The notes beneath the pieces were generated by a model. It was not told the origin of the DNA. It saw only the letters and a program-made list of their open reading frames with translations, and made no database searches. Both the position numbers and the translations under genes were made by a program. From DATKFM01 sp963851215 (GTDB lineage: Bacteria; Pseudomonadota; Alphaproteobacteria; Dongiales; Dongiaceae), in NCBI GenBank assembly GCA_963851215.1, contig CAWKOG010000022.1, positions 62,001 to 126,000 on the forward strand: a stretch of DNA of 64,000 nt. The letters are read 5' to 3'. Positions 19,594 to 28,222 of the stretch are shown here, in pieces (the stretch's first letter is position 1; each line of letters opens with the position of its first letter).

Positions 19594-20766
19594 TCAAGAT
19601 GCCGCTGGCATCCGCTCCGCAAACCATTTGTGAGTCAATATGAACTCCTGGTGGCCGAGCAGCTCGGAGCAAGGCCGTTCGCCACCGGCCACGCGCAGCA
19701 CGAGTTCGATGATTTCTTCGCCGACCTCGGCAAGAGTGGCCATCCCCTCCAGCACACGCCCGGCGTCGATGTCCATGTCATCCGACAGGTTTCTGTAGGT
19801 GTCCGGATTGGCACAGATCTTGATAACCGGCGCTACAGCCGAGCCGACCACCGATCCACGACCCGTCGAGAACAGCACGAGGTGTGCGCCGCAGGCAATC
19901 ATCTCGGCGATACCGACATTGTCGGTCGCATCCGAGTATCCGTAGCGCACTGGTCCATCCGGGATTTTGTCCATCAGGTACAGGCCTTTTGCTGTTGGCG
20001 TTTCGCCCGGCCGCAACACCCCTGCGATAGGCATGGAACCGCTCTTGCTATAGGCGCCAAGCGACTTTTCTTCGATCGTCGTCAATCCGCCCTCGGCATT
20101 CCCCGGCGCGAACGAGCCGTGTCCGAGCTGAGCGAAGAAGCGAGTTGCTTTTTCCATCGCCGATAGAATTTCCTGCGCCACATGCGGCGTGACGGCCCGT
20201 TTCGCCAAAAGCCGGTCGCAGCCAATTAGTTCCCCGGTCTCCTCGAAGATCGCCGTCGCGTCGGCTGCGAGGAGTTGGTCATATGCAAGCCCGATTGCCG
20301 GGTTAGCGCTCAGTGCGCTGGTCGAATCGGAACCGCCGCAGATCGTACCGATGACCAGATCGCCGCATGACAACGGGGCCCTTGGCATTCCCCGCAGCCG
20401 CTCAAGCGCTTCGGCGATCCAGGCGTGGCCGGACGTCACGGCCGCCATTCGTCCTCCACGAATGTTGATAAGCAATGCGGGGCGGCCACTTGCCTCGACT
20501 GCTTTCACCAAGCAATCGCCCGCGGTGTCGCAGCCCTCGTCGAGAACAAGAACGGCGCCGACGTTCGGGTGCGTGGCCAGCCGCTGCAGGATGGTCACGA
20601 CGTGGCGGTCCGGCCGAGCACCTCCAAAGCCGATCAGGTCGACGCCGGCGGCCCGCAAGGGTCGCACGATGTCGCGGGCTATCTGACGCATTCCTTCGCC
20701 CAGATGAACCACCAAGGCGCAATTGCGAATGCCTTTGCGGCCGTCCGCGCGGACATATCCCTGCAT
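19594..20766 (-). CDS. UxaA-family hydro-lyase, large (C-terminal-domain) subunit 1
   Basis: A 390-aa protein matching the C-terminal catalytic domain of altronate/galactarate dehydratases (UxaA/GarD) and the SuyB sulfolactate lyase subunit. Seen: GYVRADGRKGIRNCALV at the N-terminus, a cysteine-containing LDEGCDTAGDC, VIGTICGGSDSTSALSANPAIG (the family's glycine-rich centre), GNAEGGLTTIEEKSLGAYSKSG, and GSVVGSAVAPVIKICANPDTY. It lies 10 bp downstream of a second large subunit and a small subunit; the three genes are one operon. The substrate (sugar acid or sulfolactate-like) cannot be told from sequence. Confidence 0.85.
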   Translation of the reverse strand: MQGYVRADGRKGIRNCALVVHLGEGMRQIARDIVRPLRAAGVDLIGFGGARPDRHVVTILQRLATHPNVGAVLVLDEGCDTAGDCLVKAVEASGRPALLINIRGGRMAAVTSGHAWIAEALERLRGMPRAPLSCGDLVIGTICGGSDSTSALSANPAIGLAYDQLLAADATAIFEETGELIGCDRLLAKRAVTPHVAQEILSAMEKATRFFAQLGHGSFAPGNAEGGLTTIEEKSLGAYSKSGSMPIAGVLRPGETPTAKGLYLMDKIPDGPVRYGYSDATDNVGIAEMIACGAHLVLFSTGRGSVVGSAVAPVIKICANPDTYRNLSDDMDIDAGRVLEGMATLAEVGEEIIELVLRVAGGERPCSELLGHQEFILTHKWFAERMPAAS

Positions 20767-20776
20767 GGCGCGCCTC

Positions 20777-21850
20777 CTAGGTTGCTGCCGCCCGCTCGAA
20801 GTTCTTGTGGACCAAAGTGAATGCGTAGTGATTTAGACGCTCGGAGGCGGTCGGTGTACCATCGGCGATACGGCTCACGGCTTCGAGTTCGGCGACACCC
20901 GAACCCGCGATATCGATTTCGTCCGCGAAGCGCTGTGCCCTTTCCGGATCTCCACAAAGCTTCACGACCGGTGTGACAGCCGCGCCCGCGAGAGAAGCGC
21001 TGTCAGTGCCGGCTAGGATTGCATGGGCACCGCAGGCCGCCATCTCCGCCATCTCAACATACGGATTGATGTCGAAATGCCCGTAGCGGGGCTCGCCATC
21101 GGGTACGTTGTCCAGCAGATACAGGCCGGGCCCTCGAGGCCGGTCGCTTGGTCGCAGGAGTCCCACGACCGGAGCTGCCGAAACCACGTTCGCAACTGTC
21201 GATGCTTCCGCCCAGCAACTGCCCATCGTCCGTCGATAGCTCGCCGCTCGGTCTGCCAAGGTGGTCAACGCCCGCCTAACCGAGTTGTTAATAGCGCAAG
21301 ACACTAAGTCACGTCCTTTGGCTGGATCGTCGAGGATTACAGTTCCTCCTGCCTCCAGCAGCTCGTCGACGACGCGACCAAGGGACCGGTAGGTGTCGCC
21401 GCCGCCGTCACCGGGCGTGACACCGATGATCAAATCGGCGGGCAGGAGTGGGACGCGTGGCGTCGCCCGGATGGCCGAGAGCGCACTATCGAGCCAGGCT
21501 TCGCCGGCGGCGATCGTTGCCCGCGTGCCGCCAGCCTTCTGGATGGTGAGCACTTCAGTCAGGCGACCGGACTCGCGGATCGTCCGCTCCAAGGAGAGCT
21601 TGCGAAAGCTCTCGCAGCCTAACGAGACGAGCAGCGCACCACCAACATTCGGGTGCGTGGTTAGAGCTTCGAGCATGCGTTGACCATATGCCGAGGGATA
21701 GCAGTTCGAAAATCCGACGACATAGACACCGCGTTTCTGAAAAGGCTCGGCGATCTCATCAGCTACGTGACGCGCGCAATCGACGAGATAGACGACCAAT
21801 AGCCGATCTCGGATGCCCTTGCGTCCGTCAGGCCGCAGATAGCCACGCAT
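20777..21850 (-). CDS. UxaA-family hydro-lyase, large subunit 2
   Basis: A 357-aa paralogue of the downstream gene with the same RGYLRPDGRKGIRDRLLV start. It keeps GVTPGDGGGDTYRSLGRVVDELLEAGGTVILDDPA and AGAAVTPVVKLCGDPERA, but its central region departs from the usual G-G-S-D-x-x-S motif (GDGGGDTYRS instead of GGSDSTSA). That may indicate a different substrate or a non-catalytic partner. It is 3 bp from the small-subunit gene upstream. Two different large subunits sharing one small subunit is unusual. Confidence 0.8.
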   Translation of the reverse strand: MRGYLRPDGRKGIRDRLLVVYLVDCARHVADEIAEPFQKRGVYVVGFSNCYPSAYGQRMLEALTTHPNVGGALLVSLGCESFRKLSLERTIRESGRLTEVLTIQKAGGTRATIAAGEAWLDSALSAIRATPRVPLLPADLIIGVTPGDGGGDTYRSLGRVVDELLEAGGTVILDDPAKGRDLVSCAINNSVRRALTTLADRAASYRRTMGSCWAEASTVANVVSAAPVVGLLRPSDRPRGPGLYLLDNVPDGEPRYGHFDINPYVEMAEMAACGAHAILAGTDSASLAGAAVTPVVKLCGDPERAQRFADEIDIAGSGVAELEAVSRIADGTPTASERLNHYAFTLVHKNFERAAAT

Positions 21851-21853
21851 AAG

Positions 21854-22153
21854 TCAATCGCCCTTTATTGCGGTCGGCGTGTAGTCGCTCGCCAGGTTGT
21901 GCGTGTGTACATGTTGGCCGGCGCGGACATCGGTCGTTGCGGACCCGATCGGCACACCGAACTTGAGCACCTTGGTGCCGCACGCAATCGGCGCCAGCGC
22001 CAGCTTATGGCCGGGCGGCACGTCGTCGAGGCAGAGGACATCACCTCCAGTCAGAGCGAGGTGTTCGCCCTTAGCGGCACCCTTGAGCACAACGCCGACG
22101 TTGTCTCCCGTTGAGAGAACCAGTACGCGCAACGCCTCGCCGGATCCAGCCAT
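21854..22153 (-). CDS. UxaA-family small subunit (SAF domain)
   Basis: A 99-aa protein made up of a single SAF-like domain, corresponding to the N-terminal domain of UxaA/GarD or to the SuyA subunit. The central PPGHKLALAPIACGTKVLKFGVPIGSAT and VRAGQHVHTHNL (metal-binding His-x-His) are characteristic. It is the first gene of the three-gene minus-strand operon. The promoter must lie in the 120-bp gap shared with the divergent flavin monooxygenase. Confidence 0.88.
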   Translation of the reverse strand: MAGSGEALRVLVLSTGDNVGVVLKGAAKGEHLALTGGDVLCLDDVPPGHKLALAPIACGTKVLKFGVPIGSATTDVRAGQHVHTHNLASDYTPTAIKGD

Positions 22154-22273
22154 CGCACAACTCCCGGATCATCGACTGGACTATAGCACTGCCGGTCGGT
22201 ACATGCCACGTTTGACGCTTCCACCGCAACTGCGCGAGAATTGCGGACCACTGGACGGGATCGGGCTTTAGCG

Positions 22274-23668
22274 ATGTCACCACTGCCGAGGGCGTGCATT
22301 ATCGGGGCTGGTATCAGCGGATTGTCGACGGCGAAAGCGCTCAAGGACAAGGGCGTGCCGTTCGACTGCTTCGAGATGAGTGACCAAGTGGGCGGCAATT
22401 GGGTCTTTAAGAACAAGAACGGCCGCTCCTCCGCTTATCGATCGTTGCATATCGACACATCGAAGGAGCGGCTGCAACTCGACGACTTCCCGATCGTCCT
22501 CAGCGACCCACGGCTCCCTGACTACCCGCACCACACGCACGTCGCTAAGTACATGTCCGACTACTGTGACCACTTCGGACTTAGGCCGCTGATCACGTTC
22601 GGGATGGAAGTGAAAAAGGCAGAGCGCCTTCCCGACGGGGTGTGGCGCGTCGCCTTGTCGCGCGGCGAGATCCGGCACTACGACGCCCTTTTCGTCTGCA
22701 ACGGCCACCACTGGGACCCGCGTTGGCCAGAGCCGCGATTCCCCGGCAGGTTTTCAGGTATCGAGATGCACTCTCACGACTACATCGATCCGTTCGAACC
22801 CATCGACATGCGTGGCAAGAATGTCATCGTGGTCGGCATTGGCAATAGTGGCATCGATATCAGCTCAGATCTCGGTCAACGCGGTATCGCCGAGCAGGTC
22901 TACATCTCGACCCGGCGCGGGGCACACGTCATGCCGCTCTACTTGTTCGGCAAGCCAGCTGACAAGGGCAAAACAGTCAGTTGGCTGCCGCTTCTGGTAC
23001 AGCGGCGAATTCTGGAATTTCTCGTTTGGCTGAATGTCGGCCGCATGGAGAATTACGGCCTGCCGAGGCCCGATCACCGGCTGCTCGAAACGCATCCTTC
23101 ATGCTCTGGGATTTTCCTGACTCGGGTTGGCAGCGGCGACGTCATTCCGAAGCCTGACATTGCCGAGCTGATGGGGAACGAGGTCCGGTTTACCGACGGC
23201 AGCGTCGTCCATGCCGAAGTTATCATCTATGCGACCGGCTACAAGATCACGTTCCCGTTCTTCGATGAGCATTTCTTGTCGGCACCCGGCAACAAACTGC
23301 CGCTGTTCCGCCGTGCTATCCAGCCGGGTATTGACAACTTATTCTTCATCGGCCTGGCGCAACCGCTGCCCACGCTTATCAACTTCGGCGAACTTCAGGC
23401 CAAGTGGCTGGCGGAACTGATGGTGGGAACCTATGTGCCGCCGCCACTTGCGGAGATGCAGGCCTCGATCGCCTATGACGAACAGCGATTCCTAGGCCAT
23501 GTCGTGAAGACGCCGCGCCACACCATGCAGTGCGACTACGACCTCTACAAAATCGAGATCCGAAAGGAACTGCGCCGCGGGCAGCTTCGCGCGCGCAAGC
23601 GCTCCGGGCGGCCCTGGATCGAGGCACGCGCCCATCTTCACGAGGACCGCTGGGCGGCGGCCGAGTAG
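22274..23668 (+). CDS. Flavin-containing monooxygenase (class B)
   Basis: A 464-aa FAD/NADPH enzyme that oxygenates nucleophilic N or S atoms or carbonyls. The open frame begins at a TTG (22241), but the ATG at 22274 is preferred. FAD motif ACIIGAGISGLSTAKAL, FMO fingerprint FPGRFSGIEMHSHDY, NADPH motif VIVVGIGNSGIDIS, and the linker motif IYATGYKITFPF are all present. The length is normal. It is divergent from the UxaA operon and followed by an uncharacterised minus-strand gene. The substrate is unknown; trimethylamine-type amines would fit beside betaine transporters but this is speculation. Confidence 0.9.
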   Translation: MSPLPRACIIGAGISGLSTAKALKDKGVPFDCFEMSDQVGGNWVFKNKNGRSSAYRSLHIDTSKERLQLDDFPIVLSDPRLPDYPHHTHVAKYMSDYCDHFGLRPLITFGMEVKKAERLPDGVWRVALSRGEIRHYDALFVCNGHHWDPRWPEPRFPGRFSGIEMHSHDYIDPFEPIDMRGKNVIVVGIGNSGIDISSDLGQRGIAEQVYISTRRGAHVMPLYLFGKPADKGKTVSWLPLLVQRRILEFLVWLNVGRMENYGLPRPDHRLLETHPSCSGIFLTRVGSGDVIPKPDIAELMGNEVRFTDGSVVHAEVIIYATGYKITFPFFDEHFLSAPGNKLPLFRRAIQPGIDNLFFIGLAQPLPTLINFGELQAKWLAELMVGTYVPPPLAEMQASIAYDEQRFLGHVVKTPRHTMQCDYDLYKIEIRKELRRGQLRARKRSGRPWIEARAHLHEDRWAAAE

Positions 23669-23694
23669 GCTACCCGAAACGCTGATTGCAAGCG

Positions 23695-24291
23695 TCAGAT
23701 TATCGCCTCTTCAAAGTTGTAGTAGAGTCCGGCCTGAAGTGGTCGCAGCGGGTTCGAGCCATGACGCTCGCGTACAATCGGTTCCGCTGCTGCGTACCCG
23801 GCGAATGTCCAGATCGCCAAGCCGCCCGGATCGGGACCAAGCAGGCCAACGCGGCGCAGCACGTAATCCAGCTTCCCCTCGGAATACCGCCGCGCGCGGT
23901 TGGCGAAGTTGTCACGGATTTGCTCATCACCATGCTCTTCGCCGCCCGCGAAGAATTCGACATAGTGCAATCCCTTGTCGAGCGACGCGCCACCGATGAT
24001 CTCGTCATACAAGCCGCCACGCTTGAAGTGGATTGCAAGTCGTGTCGCCTGGAAAACCGGATCGCGGCGGGCCTCATCGGTACGGAAGCCGGCCTCCCAT
24101 TCATCCATCCTGGCCATGCCAGGATGTCGCCACAGGCAGATGACGCTAGGTTCCGGCGCAATCCGCTCGGCACGGCCAAGGTTGGCAATCTTAACGTCGA
24201 TATCGGAGATCCAGCTGTTCTGGCGCCCGAAATGTTCGAAGATGTCTATGGGTAGATTGCGATCGTGTTCTATATACTCAGCGTATATCAA
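23695..24291 (-). CDS. Uncharacterised protein
   Basis: A 198-aa soluble protein with no motif I recognise. It begins at a TTG at 24291, the codon placed six bases after a strong AAGGAG ribosome site; no ATG nearby is better placed. The composition is balanced with no signal or membrane segments. Features: LWRHPGMARMDEWEAGF, AIHFKRGGLYDEI, HYVEFFAGG and a conserved-looking C-terminal WTFAGYAAAEPI. It is divergent from the dioxygenase gene and converges with the monooxygenase, so it may share regulation with the dioxygenase. Confidence 0.6.
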   Translation of the reverse strand: MIYAEYIEHDRNLPIDIFEHFGRQNSWISDIDVKIANLGRAERIAPEPSVICLWRHPGMARMDEWEAGFRTDEARRDPVFQATRLAIHFKRGGLYDEIIGGASLDKGLHYVEFFAGGEEHGDEQIRDNFANRARRYSEGKLDYVLRRVGLLGPDPGGLAIWTFAGYAAAEPIVRERHGSNPLRPLQAGLYYNFEEAII

Positions 24292-24412
24292 GTGACACTC
24301 CTTTCGACCCGGCGCGACCGGTCGGCAGGGCGCGGCGAAGACGCAACACCGAGTTCACCGCTCCCGGGCATCTGATGGGAATTGACGGCGTTGTCGGCGG
24401 TCGCGAATACTG

Positions 24413-25324
24413 ATGACCATGCCATACGACTTGTCTAGACACCATGGACCGCTCAGCAGGTTGTTCCCGCAATCACACGGCGATGTTGCGGCTTACCGCC
24501 TCTCCGCGCAACAGCTTGCACATTTCACGAAGCACGGATTCGTGGCCGGCATTCGGGTGCTGAATGGGACCCAGGTCGATGCCCTGTTGAGAGAGCTGGA
24601 GCAATGGACGACTCCGGAGCACCCCCGCAAGGAACTGTGGTACGAGTACCGCTGCAATGCATCTGCGGACCCCGACCGGGTAATGCTGCATGCGTCGGGC
24701 GCATGGCGGATCGGTGTTGGATTCCACGACCTGTTGTGGCATCCGGCCATCACCGTGCCGGCGCGGCAACTCTTGGGCGGACCCGTCCGCTTCCTGCAGG
24801 ACCAGCTGTTCTGCAAGCCGCCAGACCGGGGAGGCTGTGTGGCCTGGCATCAGGATTATTCGTACTGGACCTTCTCACAACCCATGGGGCATCTCGCCTG
24901 TTGGATCGCGCTCGACGACTCGACGACTGAGAACGGCTGCTTATGCTACGTTGCGGGAAGCCACCGGTGGGGGCTGCTGCCAATCACCGGCTTGACCGGC
25001 GTCATGACGGCTATCGAAGCAGTATTGACCCCAGACCAGCGCATGGCCTTCGTGCCCACGCCGATCGAGCTCCGACGCGGAGAGGCAGCCTTTCACCATC
25101 CTCTGATCGTGCACGGGTCGCATGACAACCGCTCGTCGCGGCCGCGGCGCGCGACTGTCGTCAATATCATGCTCGACGGAACGCGGGCGGCCGCCGACGA
25201 GCCGGAGGTCGACGGCTTGCCGGCTTTCATGACTCGCAAGACTGAAGACACGATCTTTTGTCCGATCTACCAATGCCCGCAAGGTCGCGTCCTCGACGGT
25301 CGTTTCTTTCCACTGATCGGTTAG
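24413..25324 (+). CDS. Phytanoyl-CoA dioxygenase (PhyH)-family Fe(II)/2-oxoglutarate oxygenase
   Basis: A 303-aa non-haem iron hydroxylase. The start motif AYRLSAQQLAHFTKHGFVAGIRVLN is typical of PhyH proteins. The iron site is H-x-D in VAWHQDYSYW (about residue 145) with the distal His in PLIVHGSHDNRS and the 2-oxoglutarate-binding Arg shortly after (SSRPRRATVV). DDSTTENGCLCYVAGSHRWG is the conserved family segment. Substrate unknown. The position beside a flavin monooxygenase suggests oxidative processing of a shared metabolite. Confidence 0.88.
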   Translation: MTMPYDLSRHHGPLSRLFPQSHGDVAAYRLSAQQLAHFTKHGFVAGIRVLNGTQVDALLRELEQWTTPEHPRKELWYEYRCNASADPDRVMLHASGAWRIGVGFHDLLWHPAITVPARQLLGGPVRFLQDQLFCKPPDRGGCVAWHQDYSYWTFSQPMGHLACWIALDDSTTENGCLCYVAGSHRWGLLPITGLTGVMTAIEAVLTPDQRMAFVPTPIELRRGEAAFHHPLIVHGSHDNRSSRPRRATVVNIMLDGTRAAADEPEVDGLPAFMTRKTEDTIFCPIYQCPQGRVLDGRFFPLIG

Positions 25325-26191
25325 GCGAGGTATCCCTCCAAACCGTCGCGGTTTGATGAAGTTCGTACACGATTGCCGAGGCAATCCGCGGCGTGACCAG
25401 AGACGCGAACCCAAAGTTCACCAAAGAACAACTCTCAAAGATCAAGGCGGCAATCAGCCCTTGATCTCATTGGATCGAAAGTAGGTCTGCGACTGCCTGA
25501 TAAATAGAAATCTGCCACTGCCTCGTTAAATTCACCCAGACTGTCTGCCGAGATCCCGAATGATGCAGAGGTGGCTTCTTTCCCTTGTCCCATCGTTGTA
25601 CCAGATCCGATCGGAAGCCATCGGAAGCGTAATGATTTTATTGGGTGATTTCCGCGCAACATAAGAACAACATCGATCAGCGTTCAGTTATCACTGATCG
25701 GCACTCTTCTTCACTAAGTTTTTGAAATTGGCTGATTTCGATAGTTGGTAGCGGAGGAGCGCTGTGGTCGTAAACATAACATAGCGCCAAGACGAATTTT
25801 CCTTTGATCTTTCAGTGCATTAGGTCGTTCTTGCGAGATTTGCAATTTTCCTCGCCAATGTTCACAAGGTTGGTTGCGGGGACCTGCAGCTAGCGTTACT
25901 TGCACGGAGCAAAGTCACGAATACCTCTCGTTTCCAGTTCATTCAGCGGTCACACCCGACGCAGCATGGTGTGTCGGCCACCTTAGCTGGAGAACCCTCG
26001 GAAGCAAACCTTGACTGCCTTCCGGCGGGAAGTCCGGTAGTGGCGATGCCCGGCGATGGCACTTCTGCCAACGACGAATCACCACTGCGCTATGACAGCA
26101 GCTGAGGGGCAAGCGAACGGGGCGGCAGATGTCGTTGTTAGGCCGCCTCTGACCCACAACGGTCATCGGGAGATTCTGCGATCTTGATAAT
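25325..26191. other. Gene-free stretch of about 870 bp
   Basis: I see no convincing gene here. A short frame near 25400-25460 (DANPKFTKEQLSKIKAAIS) looks like a piece of a DNA-invertase/recombinase helix-turn-helix, but it is only about 20 codons and may be chance. The base composition is visibly lower in GC than the flanks between 25480 and 25920, consistent with inserted and decayed DNA. Confidence 0.4.
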
Positions 26192-28033
26192 TTATGCGCG
26201 CCGGCGCAGCCCCCGTGCTGGATGCTGATAATCTTCCAGTCCTGCCTTCCGCAGAGCGTCGTATAGGTGCTTGAAACTGGCCTCGTCCTGGTATTGCATT
26301 GCATCGTGCCAGTAGTCGTCCCAGGCGGCTAGCTTGCGACCCGGAAACACCGCCATGAATCTTGGCGAACTTTCGAGGCAACGAACTCCTCCAGCGTTGC
26401 CCTCTGAGCCTCTTCGAAGCCGCCCGGCGCCGGCATAGCTCGCTGCGAGCCAACCGCGCACCTCATTGATTGGCCTCTTGATCGATCTCAGATCGGCAAT
26501 CGCTTCGTCATACCGTTCCGCCGTAAAATAGGCCACGCCCCTGAGCCATCTGATCCAACTCGGCTCGATGGGATTGTGTTCGTATCGATCGGTCGAACTG
26601 CTCAATCGCGTCTTCCGGATTGCCGATCGCTGCAAGGTAGTTCCCATAGAGGGCCATTGCCTGAACATCGTTCGGATTGAGCCGGAGCGCCTTCTCGAAA
26701 TTCTGACCAGCCTCATCGAATGACCGTCGATGATGGTGAAGCTGTCCCAACTGAGCATGTATCCGGCTGTCGGTGTCGTCGATGGACCGCCGTATGTTCG
26801 GCGTTCAAAGCAGCGGCGAAAGCCATGTCGCGGTCATCCACCCAATGGGCCATCCACTCAAAAAAATTGACCAGCGACAGATGGTGGTGCGCCATTGCCA
26901 GGCCGGGGTCGAGTTCGATGGCCCGCTCCAGGTATTGCCGAGCGCGTTGATAGTCCTCCTTGGTCGTTGCTGTCGGCAGCCGCGGCGCGCAAATAGAAAT
27001 CATAGGCGCGCAGGTAGGCTTCGCTCTTGCGGGTGGCGCGCGCCTTACCGATAGCGTCAATTCGGCCGCCAACGGTCGATACGATGGTGCGCACCAGCTC
27101 ATCCTGGACGGCGAATATGTCCTTGAGCTCGCGGTCCCGACGCTTGAGCCACAGATGTGATTGCCGGTCTCGGCTCCGACAAGCTGGGCCGTGACCCGCA
27201 CCCGGTTCGCCGCCTTGCGCACGCTACCTTCGACTACATATTGCACACCCAATATCCGGCCCACGTCCGTCACGTCGACCGCCTGGCCCTTGAAGGTGAA
27301 TGACGAATTGCGCGCGATGACGAACAGAGAGCGGAAGCGCGAAAGCTCGGTTATGATGTCCTCGGTGATGCCGTCGGAGAAGTACTCCTGTTTGTGGTCG
27401 CCCGACATGTTGTCGAACGGCAGCACGGCAATGGAGGGTTTGTCAGGAAAAAGGCAGCGGATCTGTGGGCGTTTTGGCGAGCCCGCTTGACGGCTACCGG
27501 CGAACCGGTAGATCCGCACCGGCTTGGCGATGTTCTTCACTTGCTGTTCGCCAAGATCGTCAAATGTTAGATTCGAGCTTACCGTCAACTGTGTCAAAAA
27601 CTGGCCCAGGATATGCAGATGCCGCCAGGATCAGCGAGACCTTCCAACCGGGCGGCCACGTTAACGCCGTCACCATAGATGTCGGAACCCTCAACAATGA
27701 CGTCGCCTAGATTAATGCCGATGCGAAGCCGGATACGTCGGTCATCTGATACTTCGGGCTCGCGCTCGGCCATCGTTTGCTGGATATCGCTGGCGCATTG
27801 GACGGCCTCCACGACGCTTGGAAACTCGGCCAGGAGCCTGTCGCTCATAAGCCTTTACAATCCGACCGCCATGCGCGGCGACTGTTCGGCTGCACCAGCT
27901 CCTTGCGAAGGGACTTGAGCCGCTCGAGCGTTCCCGTCTCATCCGCACCCATCAGCCGGCTGTAGCCGACAACATCGGCGGCCAGAATTGCGGCGAGACG
28001 GCGTTGGGCGCGTTCTTCGGCCATTTGGCACAT
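26192..28033 (-). pseudogene. Class III adenylate/guanylate cyclase with TolB-like and TPR regions, frameshifted
   Basis: This belongs to the cyclase-TolB/TPR family common in rhizobia, about 600 codons. The N-terminus (start 28033 or 28021) has RRLAAILAADVVGYSRLMGADE and GINLGDVIVEGSDIYGDGVNVAARLE (cyclase homology domain). A linker QVKNIAKPVRIYRF follows, then KPSIAVLPFDNMSGDHKQEYFSDGITEDIITELSRFRSL (TolB-like) and VEGSVRKAANRVRVTAQL, then TPR-type ALRLNPNDVQAMALYGNYLA repeats. At least four frame changes (near 27860, 27600, 27130-26960 and 26760) break it. The cyclase would make cAMP, but as written it cannot be translated intact. Confidence 0.8.
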
Positions 28034-28222
28034 TGCTTTTAAAGAACACTATAAGAGCTTATTGCCGACCGTTACGCGAGTCCATTGGGCCGGGCGGCCG
28101 CTATGGGTCAAAAGCTTCCGTATCTGCTGAACCGGCACGATGCCAGCTTACCTCCAATAGCGGACATACTGTAAGACGGGCGCGACGTCCGCAATGTGCC
28201 GAATTGCAGAAGTGACAGACTG

